A stretch of 64,000 nucleotides of DNA from Atkinsonella hypoxylon (lineage: Eukaryota > Ascomycota > Sordariomycetes > Hypocreales > Clavicipitaceae): assembly GCA_000729835.1 (NCBI GenBank), contig JFHB01000038.1, forward strand, positions 1-64,000, given 5' to 3'. Numbering within the stretch: position 1 is the stretch's first letter; every line of letters begins with the position of its first letter. Shown here one piece after another: positions 1-9,321 of this stretch. The notes beneath the pieces are model-generated. The model was not told where the DNA came from, made no database searches, and was given only the letters and a program-made list of their open reading frames with translations. A program made the position numbers and the translations under genes.

Positions 1-2430
1 TCTTTCTATTCTCTTTATAGAAAATCTACTACTATTATCCTTTTTTTTTAGTAGTTTAGAATTATTAATTCTAGTAAACCTAAATAGTCTATTTTAAGAA
101 GGAAATAATAATAGTAACTATACTTAAGCTATAATACTACTACTATTTAAACCTAAAGAAGAATATATTGCTTTTAATATATATATTAATTATAATAATA
201 GTTTTAACACTAAAAGTAAAGGTTTTAAGTTTAAAAAGTAAGAATATAACTATAAAGGTAATATAGTAGCTATAGAGCTAAATAATATTAAAACTTATTT
301 TATATTACTTAATTTTTACTGCTTATATAGCACTTTTAGTAGGCCTAGAAGTGCTAAAAGCACCTTAAAAGTTAATAAGTTTATCTTTAGCACTATTTCT
401 ATAGAAATTAAAGATAATATTAATATTATTAATATAGAGCTTATTATAGAAGACTATAGTTAGTATTACTACACTAATAGAGCTAAAGAAAAGGTATAGA
501 ATATAGAAAATACTATCTATACTTATACCTATAAATTTACTCTTAAAGGCAGTATAATAGATAAAACTAGTATTAAGGTCTCTAAAGATAATATATATTA
601 CTTACTCTAGTAGAATACAGTAATATATATCTTTAGAATTTATAATAACTATAAAGTAAAGCACTAAAACTAGTAATATAAAGGTAAGGATACTAAAGCA
701 TCTATAGGTAACGCTAAAGTAGCTAAAAGAGAAAAGATATAGGCAAAAGCAGCTGCTACTATATACTATAGTAGCAATATAGTAAAAAGAGGTAAGGAAA
801 CTATTACTATAGATTTATCTACTAGTTTACTGTTATAAGTAGTGTTACTTACTATCTACTTCTCTAATAAATTTAGTAGAATTAATAGCACTATTGTAGG
901 TGCTTTAGCTAGTATTAGCTATATAGACTTACTCTTTATTCTATTAGCTAAGGTGTAATTCTAGAGCTAGTATAATAGTTTTCTTTAGAAGAAGTATAAA
1001 TTTAACACTAAAGAAATAATTAAAGTCTACCTTAAGAATACTTCTATAGGTAGTAATACTATATAGAAGTAACTTAACCTCTATATTACTAAAATTAATA
1101 AGTTAAATAAAAAGATTAACTAGGTTAAAATAGAGGTAAAAGGAGGTTTATTTAATAAGTAGTTTAATAAATTATAAACTACTATCTATAGTATATATAA
1201 CTAACTAAATAGTATAAGTTAATTTAATAAAGGTATTAATAACGTTATTAATAAAAATAAAACCTTACTAAAGGTTACTAATAATATTAATATACTATAG
1301 GCAAAAAGTAAATACCTATAATATAAAATTAACTATATTTATATAGACTTCTTAAAACGCTTAGCTAACTAGCCTATTGCTATATAAGGCCTCTTTAGTA
1401 ATAAATTTAGTACTATTTAACGTAAAAGAAGTACTTAGTTTATACTAATTAATTTATCTTTAATATATTCTTCTCTATTAATTCTATAAAAGATACTTTC
1501 TATAGTAAAGCTAATACTAACTAAGGTAAAAACGCTAACTAAGAGGCTAGCTATAAATAAACTAGTAAAAATGCCTATTAAGCATAAAACTAGCGCCTTT
1601 TAGGTAAAACTCTCTTTAAAGCTACTAGAAACGTCCTTTAGCTTTACTTTTTAGAGAGAACTAATAGCTTACTATAACTAACTAATAATTTACTGCTATT
1701 ACTAATGCTTAAGAATTAGAATAAGCTGTATATATATAAAGAAATATACTAAAGGGATTTAATAGAAAATTTACTTTAATATAGATTAATTTTTAATACT
1801 TTTAATACTATATAGAATAATCTTATATAAAGAATATACTATATAGATTTAATAAATTAGCTTTATTATATAAGATTAATTTATAGAATTTAATATTATT
1901 TAGGATAATTTTATATAACTTTACTTATATATAGAATATAGAATAAGCTTTAATGCTCTATTAGGTCTAAGGAAATCTATTAATTTAATATATAGATTTA
2001 ATAGTTACTAGATTATAAGTGTAATTTAGGCATTATAAATGCATAGGAAAATACATAAATATAGCAACCTACGCTATAGATTACACTACAATAACAATAA
2101 TATATGCTTACGCAATAAAACAATAACTACCTTTTTATGCCTTTTATAACAGCTAGATTAATAAGTTATTTAGTTTAATCTAATATACCTTCTAATAACT
2201 AATACTTAATTTTTAGAATAGCTAAAACAGCTAATCTTTTTTATAAAGGCAGCACTTATTATAGAATAATTATATAGACCTATAGGTTACTAGTGTATAT
2301 AACTGCAATTATATATAAGTAATTAGAAGTAACACTTAAGTAGTTAGATTAAACAATTAACTATTATTTACTAGAATACTATTACTAGATACTCCTTACA
2401 GCAACTCTTACGACTTCTCTTATAAATCTT
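1..2430. repeat. RIP-degraded AT-rich repeat DNA, identity not resolved
   Basis: Extremely AT-rich sequence with stops (mainly TAA and TAG) in every frame and no usable open reading frame. CpA and TpG dinucleotides are strongly depleted, the expected result of repeat-induced point mutation. Those that survive are mostly inside GCA or TGC. Scattered stretches look like former coding sequence, but I could not assign a transposon family. The block runs straight into the mutated Tc1/mariner element on its right, so it is probably part of a nest of old transposons. Confidence 0.8.
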
Positions 2431-2500
2431 TGCATAACCTATTGAATCCAACAACCTATCGTTACTTCCGACAAACCCGTGTTGGATCCTACTGTAACAT
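2430..2500. other. Short non-RIPed island inside the AT-rich block, with a hairpin
   Basis: About 70 bp of ordinary base composition, retaining many CpA and TpG sites, lies between two heavily RIPed stretches. It contains an inverted repeat with arms ATCCAACA (2446-2453) and TGTTGGAT (2480-2487). It sits just upstream of the degraded transposase and could be a later small insertion or a region that escaped RIP. Confidence 0.4.
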
Positions 2501-2504
2501 TACT

Positions 2505-3480
2505 AAAGACTATTATAGAAGAGAAAAGACTGCTACTAACCTTACTAAGGAGCTTAAGGAGAAAGGAATTAAGGTTTCTATATTAATAGTCTTATAGACC
2601 TTAAAGCTTTTAGAGTACTTAAAGATAAAGCTAATAAGGAAGGTAGGCTTAACAGCTTAGATAAAGAAAGCTAGGCTAGAATTCTACTTAGCCTATTGTT
2701 ATTAAACTCTTAAGGACTAAAAGAATATAATTTAGACTAATAAGACTTTAATACTTTTAATATATTAAAGAGGAGGGTATTATATATAGTAGAAGTCTAA
2801 TAAAGCCTTTATTTAAAGCTATATTTATAAGCGCTAGAAGTTAGCAATAGAATTTATATTTTAAGGGTCTTTTTTATATAAGTAAAAGGGTCTTTATTAT
2901 TATTAAAAGCTAAAGACTATTATAAAGAAGAGGGAAGCTAATAAGGTTCTTAAGGAATTAAATAAAGAGCTTAAACCTAAATATAAGCAATTATAGAAGC
3001 TAAAGTAGAAGTAAATAAAGAAGATAGAGAAGCTAGAGAGAGAAGTAGAGAAGAAAGGAAAGAAGTAGAATAAAGGGATTAATTAGTTTTAATATTAGAA
3101 AGAGATCTTAAAGGCTAAGCTACTTTTATTTATAAAGGAATATTAAAAGAAGAGGCTAAATATAATTATATAGAAAGATAAAGCTCCTCTTTATAGTTAT
3201 TATTTTTAATAGATAGTCTATAATGCTTAAGGGGTTTAGAAGATACTATAGCTAAAGAACTTACTTAATTTAAACGCTATTAAGCCTGCTTAATAGTATT
3301 TAAAGAGAATAACAATAAAGAAAGGAGGTCTAAGGAATAGAAAGGAAGCTGTTAAGGCTTAAAAGAAGGCTTAGGAAGAGTTACTATAAAAATAGATATA
3401 AGCTTAAATTAAAAGAATCTCTTATTATATTAAGGAAATAATTTGCTTAGAGAGAGATAATAACTATTGTAAGGGTTGTT
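2505..3480 (+). pseudogene. RIP-inactivated Tc1/mariner transposase (DDE superfamily)
   Basis: One frame read through its stops gives a coherent transposase-like protein. Recognisable pieces in order are KARLEF, then a TLKD-stop-KNII stretch where the family has a Trp-rich segment and the first catalytic Asp, then RGGY, and a late IIQKDKAPLYSYYF stretch at the second catalytic region. These are followed by stretches matching the family's NLPNLNAIEPAW and ITIKKGGPRNRKEA regions. Most internal stops are TAG where the family has Trp (TGG), which is G-to-A change on this strand as RIP produces. The first catalytic Asp has become Asn. It cannot encode an active enzyme. The identification rests on remembered family motifs. 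Confidence 0.75.
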
Positions 3481-3544
3481 AAAGCTGCCCTAACAGTTAG
3501 AAGGTTTATATAAGGCCCTTAAATTTGTTAAATTTAGAAAAGAA

Positions 3545-3740
3545 AAAGGGTATAGAAGAGAAAGAGAATGCAGAAGAGGAAGAGAATGCAGAAGAGAAAG
3601 AAAGAGGAAGAGGAAGAGGAAGAGGGAGGGGAAAAGGGCTAGGCAGAAGAGGCCTCTAATACTAATAATATAGTGTTAAGGAATCTAATAAGAATTAGAA
3701 GAAGTTACTTTTATATGTAACTTATATAGTAATAGTACTT
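3545..3740. repeat. Purine-rich degenerate tract and right edge of the RIP block
   Basis: A GAAGAG/GAGAATGCA-type imperfect repeat (about 3550-3640) follows the transposase remnant. Base composition then switches abruptly to normal around 3740, marking the right boundary of RIP mutation. Confidence 0.6.
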
Positions 3741-4753
3741 TTCACGTTTTCGACTGCGTTATTGCAGTTCATTTTAGGTATTTTCTGCCGCACTAGACCG
3801 CTTTAGGCAGACGACCCCACAGGCAGGACTTTTGACTTGACTGTCCGTATGGCATGGACTATTCCGGATGCAACGCCCTTTGCCCGTCAGCTCATTTGCA
3901 ACACGAAGAAAGAAAGTCACCAAAGTTAGTCCAAACCTAGAACGATAGTAACAGCCCGAAACTCGTTTCGCAAAGATGCTTCCCTCTAAACAATATAATA
4001 CGAACAATCCTTGCTCCGAAATCATCCTTCGTCTTGACAAAGTCGTTCATGCGATCGAAACTGTGTTCCGTCCGACAGCTAGACCCTGGAAGTCGTGTAC
4101 CATGCGTCGAGAGCACCACCAGTCTATAAATTAGTGTTAGAACTTACATATTGTCCCCAGAGTAGTACCTTTGTACGAGAAAACAATTGTGTACGCGTCG
4201 AGAATGCACGTGAAGCGAAAGACAGCGAAGTGATTTCTGGATGAATTTGCTAGCTTTAGACCAATAAGCAAAGAAGAGCAGGATGATGGACAGGAGAGGC
4301 TCAGCTCACGTGCTATGATCTAGGGGCAGGGCGGTCTTCATGGAAGCCGACGTGGTAGTTCCAGGGTAACAAACTCGTAGGGTTAATCGTGACCTGCGTA
4401 TTCCGTATGGCGACTCAGTCATGTCCGAATGGTTCACTTGCACTTGCACGTTGATTTGGACCCAGGGCTATCCCGTGTCAAAGATTTCATGCACAAAAAT
4501 GCATGGGTTTAAGACGAATGACAGTGGCTTCATGATGATATGTGTATGCGCGAAAATTATTATATGCTTAAATACGTGCAGGATTGAGTGTCACTGTGGG
4601 CAAGCATATGATGTACAGATGCCTGTCTATGTCTTCAAGCAAAGTATACAAGACCAAGCTCCTATGTAAAATATCGATTTCTGTCCGTAAGAGACGATTC
4701 GAGATTCGCCGAGGGTTGCTTAAAGTACTTTGACTCGCTCCTATAACCAATAT
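3741..4753. other. Intergenic, no gene recognised
   Basis: Base composition is normal and the only open frames are under 90 codons with no recognisable similarity. It separates the RIPed transposon block from the inverted-repeat element that begins at 4754. Confidence 0.6.
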
Positions 4754-5145
4754 CACTAGTGCACAAGTAACGTATTATTATTATTATTTAATTACTCTAG
4801 TATAGCGATCGCTAGTATCTAGTACTCCCTCTGTGCTTCGGGCAGGAAAACCTAGTACAGGAAAAAAAACTGCCCGCGACTATAGTGCTTGATTCCGGCC
4901 TGCCTGCGGTTATTTTCCGCTGCGAGGCCGCTGTTCCTGGTGCGTAATTGTTGGTGCCGACGTAGTCAGCATTGTTCGCCAGGTCAGCATCACCGGGAAC
5001 AGCACAAGTAACGTAACAAAGAGAGAGGTTTAAATTTGGTTATCGAAAAGCTGTATCTAACTAAGGGGAAAGAAGGCTGTATATATACCCTTAAGATCCG
5101 TGGATGCCTTAGATGCCTTAGGCATAATGTTGCTGTGGATTAAGA
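4754..5145 (+). repeat. Left terminal inverted repeat, interrupted by a 241 bp step
   Basis: The outer part (4754-4774) and inner part (5002-5145) each match the right end, but they are separated. GCACAAGTAACGTA occurs at 4761-4774 and again at 5002-5015. The 227 bp between them has no counterpart at the right end. It contains a near-perfect inverted pair at 4930-4942 and 4991-5003. Either a small element inserted with a 14 bp duplication, or the terminus was duplicated. Confidence 0.7.
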
Positions 5146-5161
5146 TGGACAAGCGGCGTGT

Positions 5162-5402
5162 GAGCCACCTACCCTAGCAATGAGCCACCCAATTGGGTAC
5201 AGCGCGAGGCGTGGCACGTGTTCCTATAAATTGCTTAACGGGCTCTAATTGGCTGCAATTGGGAAGAATTAGCAGTTAGGTCTACATTAATATTAGGCGC
5301 TGATTCACTAGTAAATTCCAGCTAATCAGCGCGTTTGTGAGCATAACGCAGGGACCCATTATGCTATACCCCGTTGGGTGGCTCATTGCTAGGGCAGGTG
5401 CT
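5162..5402. repeat. MITE-like 241 bp inverted repeat nested in the Spok element
   Basis: The left arm (5162-5192) and the reverse complement of the right arm (5372-5402) share CCCTAGCAATGAGCCACCCA with few differences over about 31 bp. An inner hairpin has arms GCGCTGATT (5297-5305) and AATCAGCGC (5324-5332). There is no coding capacity and no clear target duplication. It lies about 420 bp upstream of the Spok-like start, in its likely promoter. Confidence 0.65.
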
Positions 5403-5822
5403 CCAGACTTAAGAACGAGCTTAGGAGGCAAGTCCGCCCGTCCCACACGACTATGATGCCTCAGGCACATACGCGAATGAAGCAAGCTATATATTTAGTT
5501 TCCTTCCTCTATAGCTAACTAGCCAACTTCAACAAGTTTTTTACCTCCGAGCGCACCAGTGCCTTATATATATATTCCCTTGGTCTCCCAACAAATTATC
5601 TACATTTTTGCACTTTCGCATCATTATTATTAAAATACTCTAGTTGGCTAGTACCCCTTCTACCTAATCCACCGAGGAAAAACCCTGTAGCAGGGAGGAA
5701 AACCCCGGTGCTTCCTTCTTTATATTCGGTCCGGGACCTTGTCGGACCCGGACTCTTCCCTTTCATAAAACAAAGGTGCACCGCCGCGCTGGGGAATCAG
5801 CCTGCGGCGGCACTTCCACATC

Positions 5823-8288
5823 ATGGCCGAGGGTGCGAGGATCCAAGAGCTTGAGAGGCTTTTACGAGAATCTGAGATTAGTGTCGAGACTCTCAAAGAG
5901 AGTGTCGAGACTCTCAAAAAGCGTGCCGAGACTGCAGAAGAGCAGCTGCGCGAGACAACATTGGACGAATATCTTGACGCCTGTCATAACTTTATGTTTT
6001 CGAAACTCAAGGTCGAAACGAATAAGTCTCTTACTACAAAAGGCAATGTCAATATCCCAAAGAATAAATTTTGTCCCACCAGCCTGCAGGTTTGGCCAGA
6101 TTTCCTAACAGAACAGAAGACAGCTTCTGGCATACTCTATCGCTTGTTTCCAACTCAGGAACGGCTGTTCCAGTCTCAGAAGAGCCTACTTGATCAAGGA
6201 GCTAATATTACTTTAACTCCAATCGCAAATGAGAAGGCCCTAGAGCAGTTCCTTAATTTGAGTGTTTTACTTCCGGTTACACATATTTTGGACCACCTTA
6301 TGCGGCTAGACGAATTCAAGGCTATCTATGGGATGGGAGGTGGTGTTGTTTTTCAGAATTACCCAAGTGCTATTAGCGACACATCGGAGGAGGTTGTTGA
6401 ACGTGAGAGTCTATCACCACCGAGTACGCCAGACCAGCGACGGTATTCTAATCAGCTCCGTCCTGACCAAATATGTGTGTACCGACGTGGAGATGGCGAA
6501 TCGGCAAGGCATATGATTTACGTCTGTGAGTACAAGGCACCCCATAAATTAACAGCAACAGCCCTGCGTGCTGGTTTACGACCAATGGATGTCTTTGAAG
6601 AAGTTGTCAACCGCCCAACAGTCCCGACTTCAGCAGATCCAGAAGGACATTTCCAATACCATGCAGAACGGCTGAGTTGCGCTGCTCTCTCGCAAACATA
6701 CCACTATATGGTTGAAGGAGGCCTTAGCTTTGGGCTTCTAACGAACGGAGAGGCTATTGTCTTCCTTAAGATTGACTGGGAGAATCCGCAGACACTTTAC
6801 TATCACCTAGCAGAACCCGGTCCGGAAGTGTCTGCAAATCCGCAACAATCTGTCTTCTGCACTGCCGTTAGCCAGTATCTAGCTTTTACTCTTATATCCC
6901 TCGATAAGAGGCAGCAATATAGTCAAGAGGAGCGCCAGCTAGCAATTCAAGGACTGAGAACTTGGACGGAAGATTTCGAAAGCATCCTACGCTCCATTCC
7001 GTCCGACTCGCGGGGACCCCCAAGCGGCTCCTCTTATAAACCACGCCGGTACAAGTATATTGACAGATCACCAATCTTCCTTCGTAATTGCAAAGTCCAA
7101 GCCAACAACCAACCGACAAGAAGGGATTCGCCGGATTCATCGGACGGAGGAAATCCAGATACACCCAGTCCCGCCTCTAGGCGAGCTGGTGGTGATGGAG
7201 GTCCACGACGCAGCCAGAGAATTCAGGCTCGACAGAAACAAGGAACCTCGTCAAGCGGACAGAAACAAGGGACCTCGTCAAGCGGACAGAAACAAGGGAC
7301 CTCGTCAAGCGGACAGAAACAAGGGACCTCGTCAAGTGGACAGAAACAAGGAACCTCGTCAAGCGGACAGAAACAAGGAACCTCGTCAAGTGGACAGAAA
7401 CAAGGAACCTCGTCAAGTGGACAGAAACACAGCATTGAATACTGCACGCAGAAGTGTTTGAATGGACTGGTTGCAGGGGGTTTCCTTGATAACGATTGCC
7501 CCAACGTAATTCTGCACAACCGACGAGCTGCTACTGGCTTAAGCGTACGCCATCCCGTCAAACACGCTAAGTGGCTTGAACTTTTACGGAAACAACTAGA
7601 ATGGTCTCTAGACGAGGGAGTGACAGCTCTTGGTGAAGGCGGTGCGCGAGGCGTTCTATTTCGTGTTACATTGCTTGCTTACGGTTATACCTTTGTTGCG
7701 AAAGGGACTGTACGGGCATTTATTAAGGACTTGGAGCATGAGGCCGCCGTTTACAACCGCCTTAAACCGGCACAAGGAGTCAGTATACCTATCTTTCTAG
7801 GCACAGTTGACCTCCGAGCGATGAACAAAATTTACTATTACGACCACCGAGTTTACATAGTATACTTGATGTTTCTTTCGTGGGGTGGTTACAAGCTGGA
7901 TAATGTTGAGGTTCCCAGCAGCCTAGGGAGAGAGCTCGCAGACGGGACATTACAGAGTTTACGATTAATGCATTCCTATGGAGTTGTGCATAGGGATGTT
8001 CGGGAAGCCAACATGTTGTTCAACCCGGAAACAAAGCGGGTGATGATCATCGACTTTGAAAGAGCAACGCTGGTGTCGCCGGCTCGGCGCGTACTGACCC
8101 AAGTTGTGCCGAACAAGCGCACACATAGCTATGAGGCATCTGGTAAAGAATTGAAGAGGGAGGAAAGTTGGGGCGGATACCCGCAAGGCGTAGATGCAGG
8201 GTACGATATGATAATGGCAAGGTCGGCATTTTTCGATCTCAATTGGTACAAAGACAAAGAACATAGAGCGCCCATACGCGCGTGGTAG
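5823..8288 (+). CDS. Spok-family (spore killer) homologue: coiled coil, PD-(D/E)XK nuclease, Cys cluster, kinase-like domain
   Basis: Single open frame of 821 codons. Residues 6-45 are a heptad-rich coiled coil. A nuclease-type core follows: Asp215 in RPDQICVY, then Glu236 and Lys238 in CEYKAPHKL. Residues 391-470 are low complexity. Seven exact copies of QKQGTSSSG span 471-533. A Cys cluster C541-x3-C545-x13-C559 with His565 comes next, then a kinase-like domain with Lys627, Glu640, HRDVREAN (Asp725, Asn730) and DFE in place of DFG at 744-746. This order, and the C-x3-C-x13-C spacing, match Podospora SPOK proteins, which act as both killer and resistance factor in meiotic drive: the nuclease is needed for killing and the kinase domain for resistance. 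All key residues are present, so the gene looks intact. That it drives here is inference. A generic REase-kinase (Crinkler-type) effector is the alternative. Confidence 0.85.
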   Translation: MAEGARIQELERLLRESEISVETLKESVETLKKRAETAEEQLRETTLDEYLDACHNFMFSKLKVETNKSLTTKGNVNIPKNKFCPTSLQVWPDFLTEQKTASGILYRLFPTQERLFQSQKSLLDQGANITLTPIANEKALEQFLNLSVLLPVTHILDHLMRLDEFKAIYGMGGGVVFQNYPSAISDTSEEVVERESLSPPSTPDQRRYSNQLRPDQICVYRRGDGESARHMIYVCEYKAPHKLTATALRAGLRPMDVFEEVVNRPTVPTSADPEGHFQYHAERLSCAALSQTYHYMVEGGLSFGLLTNGEAIVFLKIDWENPQTLYYHLAEPGPEVSANPQQSVFCTAVSQYLAFTLISLDKRQQYSQEERQLAIQGLRTWTEDFESILRSIPSDSRGPPSGSSYKPRRYKYIDRSPIFLRNCKVQANNQPTRRDSPDSSDGGNPDTPSPASRRAGGDGGPRRSQRIQARQKQGTSSSGQKQGTSSSGQKQGTSSSGQKQGTSSSGQKQGTSSSGQKQGTSSSGQKQGTSSSGQKHSIEYCTQKCLNGLVAGGFLDNDCPNVILHNRRAATGLSVRHPVKHAKWLELLRKQLEWSLDEGVTALGEGGARGVLFRVTLLAYGYTFVAKGTVRAFIKDLEHEAAVYNRLKPAQGVSIPIFLGTVDLRAMNKIYYYDHRVYIVYLMFLSWGGYKLDNVEVPSSLGRELADGTLQSLRLMHSYGVVHRDVREANMLFNPETKRVMIIDFERATLVSPARRVLTQVVPNKRTHSYEASGKELKREESWGGYPQGVDAGYDMIMARSAFFDLNWYKDKEHRAPIRAW
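7233..7421 (+). repeat. Seven 27 bp tandem repeats within the Spok-like gene
   Basis: Seven in-frame 27 bp units encode QKQGTSSSG. Units differ only at single synonymous sites (GGA or GGG for Gly, AGC or AGT for Ser), so the array is young and probably length-variable. It links the nuclease half to the Cys cluster and kinase half. Confidence 0.95.
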
Positions 8289-8365
8289 TGGTACACTCAA
8301 CGCTAACTGTGGAATGCGACTGCTGATTGGTTGCATCCGCACACCGGCTTCCCACTTACCCCCTA

Positions 8366-8506
8366 ATCCACAACACTATAATGCCTAAGGCATCTAAGGC
8401 ATCCACGGATCTAAAGGGTATATCTACAGCCTCCTTTCCCCTAGTTAGATACAACTTTTCGATAACCAAATTTAAACCTCTGTGTTACGTTACTTGTGCA
8501 CTAGTG
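8366..8506 (-). repeat. Right terminal inverted repeat
   Basis: The reverse complement of this stretch matches 5145 down to 5002 and then 4774 to 4754 with a few substitutions and small indels. Unlike the left copy it is continuous, so it probably represents the ancestral terminus of about 140 bp. Confidence 0.75.
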
Positions 8507-9321
8507 ATATTAATAAGTTACTTTACACAGAAAAATGTGTAGAGAGGTACCTCTTCTATTTTGGGTTTAGCGCCTACTGCATGATCAAAAACTGCTACTG
8601 CGTGTTTAGCTACCGTTACACAGACAGTCGCTTTGGCAGTGATGCTTCGTCTATATGCAAGAGCATCGCCAACAGCATAACAAGACACAAGAGTACCGCG
8701 AACAGCTCCAGTCCAGTCTGGTCCATTTACAACATGAAAGCAATACCAATCGACAGCAACCTCAACCTCACCAAGACCCACATGCTGTGCTGGATCGGAA
8801 GCTGCACCTTCCGACACATTTGTGGCACGTTGGGGGTCGAAGAGGTGGCCGGCGCAACGCTGGCTCTTGCCTGCATAATCAGCCTGCATGCTGACTGGCT
8901 AATCCATTTCGTCTTTGTTACATAAATCATGAATGGTCAGATGGTTTTTAATCTATGTAATTTCCCCTCTCTGATTTTCTCTGCAAGTCATCTCAAACTC
9001 TGCGAGCTATTTTACTCCATCCCTTCAAGTAACATTTTCGCCGGAACATTCTGAGACGCTTATGACGGCGCAGCTGCCCGAGGTTTTCCGTCCGCCAAAT
9101 TATTGCGCAACCCGAAAGTGCCAACGTCCAAATTCAACTTCGTAGGGCAGCACTCTTTTTATAATTGGCTCCGGCGCAAGTCCGCTTCGGGACAGAAACC
9201 AAGCGGCCAAGCTGCCAAGCTGCCAAGCTGCCAAGCTGCCAAGCTGAGGGTTCCTCTCCACTTCTCCACAATTTATCTCTTTCTCGATACTTGAGCTTTG
9301 CCCTCTTGACTTCTGTCAACC
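8507..9321. other. Intergenic; upstream region of the rhamnose mutarotase gene
   Basis: Open frames of 123 to 147 codons occur on both strands between 8482 and 8930, but none resembles a known protein and they overlap one another. The 3' part (about 9000-9321) is the likely promoter and 5' leader of the downstream gene. It contains five exact 8 bp repeats (9206-9245). Confidence 0.5.
9206..9245 (+). repeat. Five tandem copies of GCCAAGCT
   Basis: Exact 8 bp units repeated five times, 77 bp upstream of the rhamnose mutarotase start codon, in its likely 5' leader. Confidence 0.9.

Larger units (their letters stand above)
4754..8506. mobile_element. 3.75 kb inverted-repeat element with CACTA-like termini carrying a Spok-family gene
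   Basis: Both ends read CACTAGTGCACAAGTAACGT inward (left at 4754, right ending at 8506 on the opposite strand). The inverted similarity continues inward at roughly 90% identity from 5002-5145 on the left to about 8366-8498 on the right. Shared segments include GGTTTAAATTTGGTTATCG and GATGCCTTAGATGCCTTAGG. The bases next to both ends are AT, which could be a 2 bp target duplication, though the flanks are palindromic (AATAT and ATATT). CACTA ends and 2-3 bp duplications are known for the EnSpm/CACTA superfamily. The only gene inside is the 821-codon Spok-like gene; no transposase is present, so mobility would need one in trans. Confidence 0.75.

Noticed and set aside
7060..7561. Overlapping open frames of 79 to 133 codons on both strands across the Spok tandem repeats
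   Set aside because: The 27 bp unit is a multiple of three, so any frame without a stop in one unit stays open through the array. The main frame has the conserved domains.
4754..8506. The element being a Starship
   Set aside because: No DUF3435 tyrosine recombinase (captain) gene is present, and Starships lack long terminal inverted repeats of this kind and are much larger.
8482..8930. Overlapping frames of 123 and 147 codons on opposite strands
   Set aside because: No recognisable domain, start context or splice continuation, and one begins inside the right terminal repeat.
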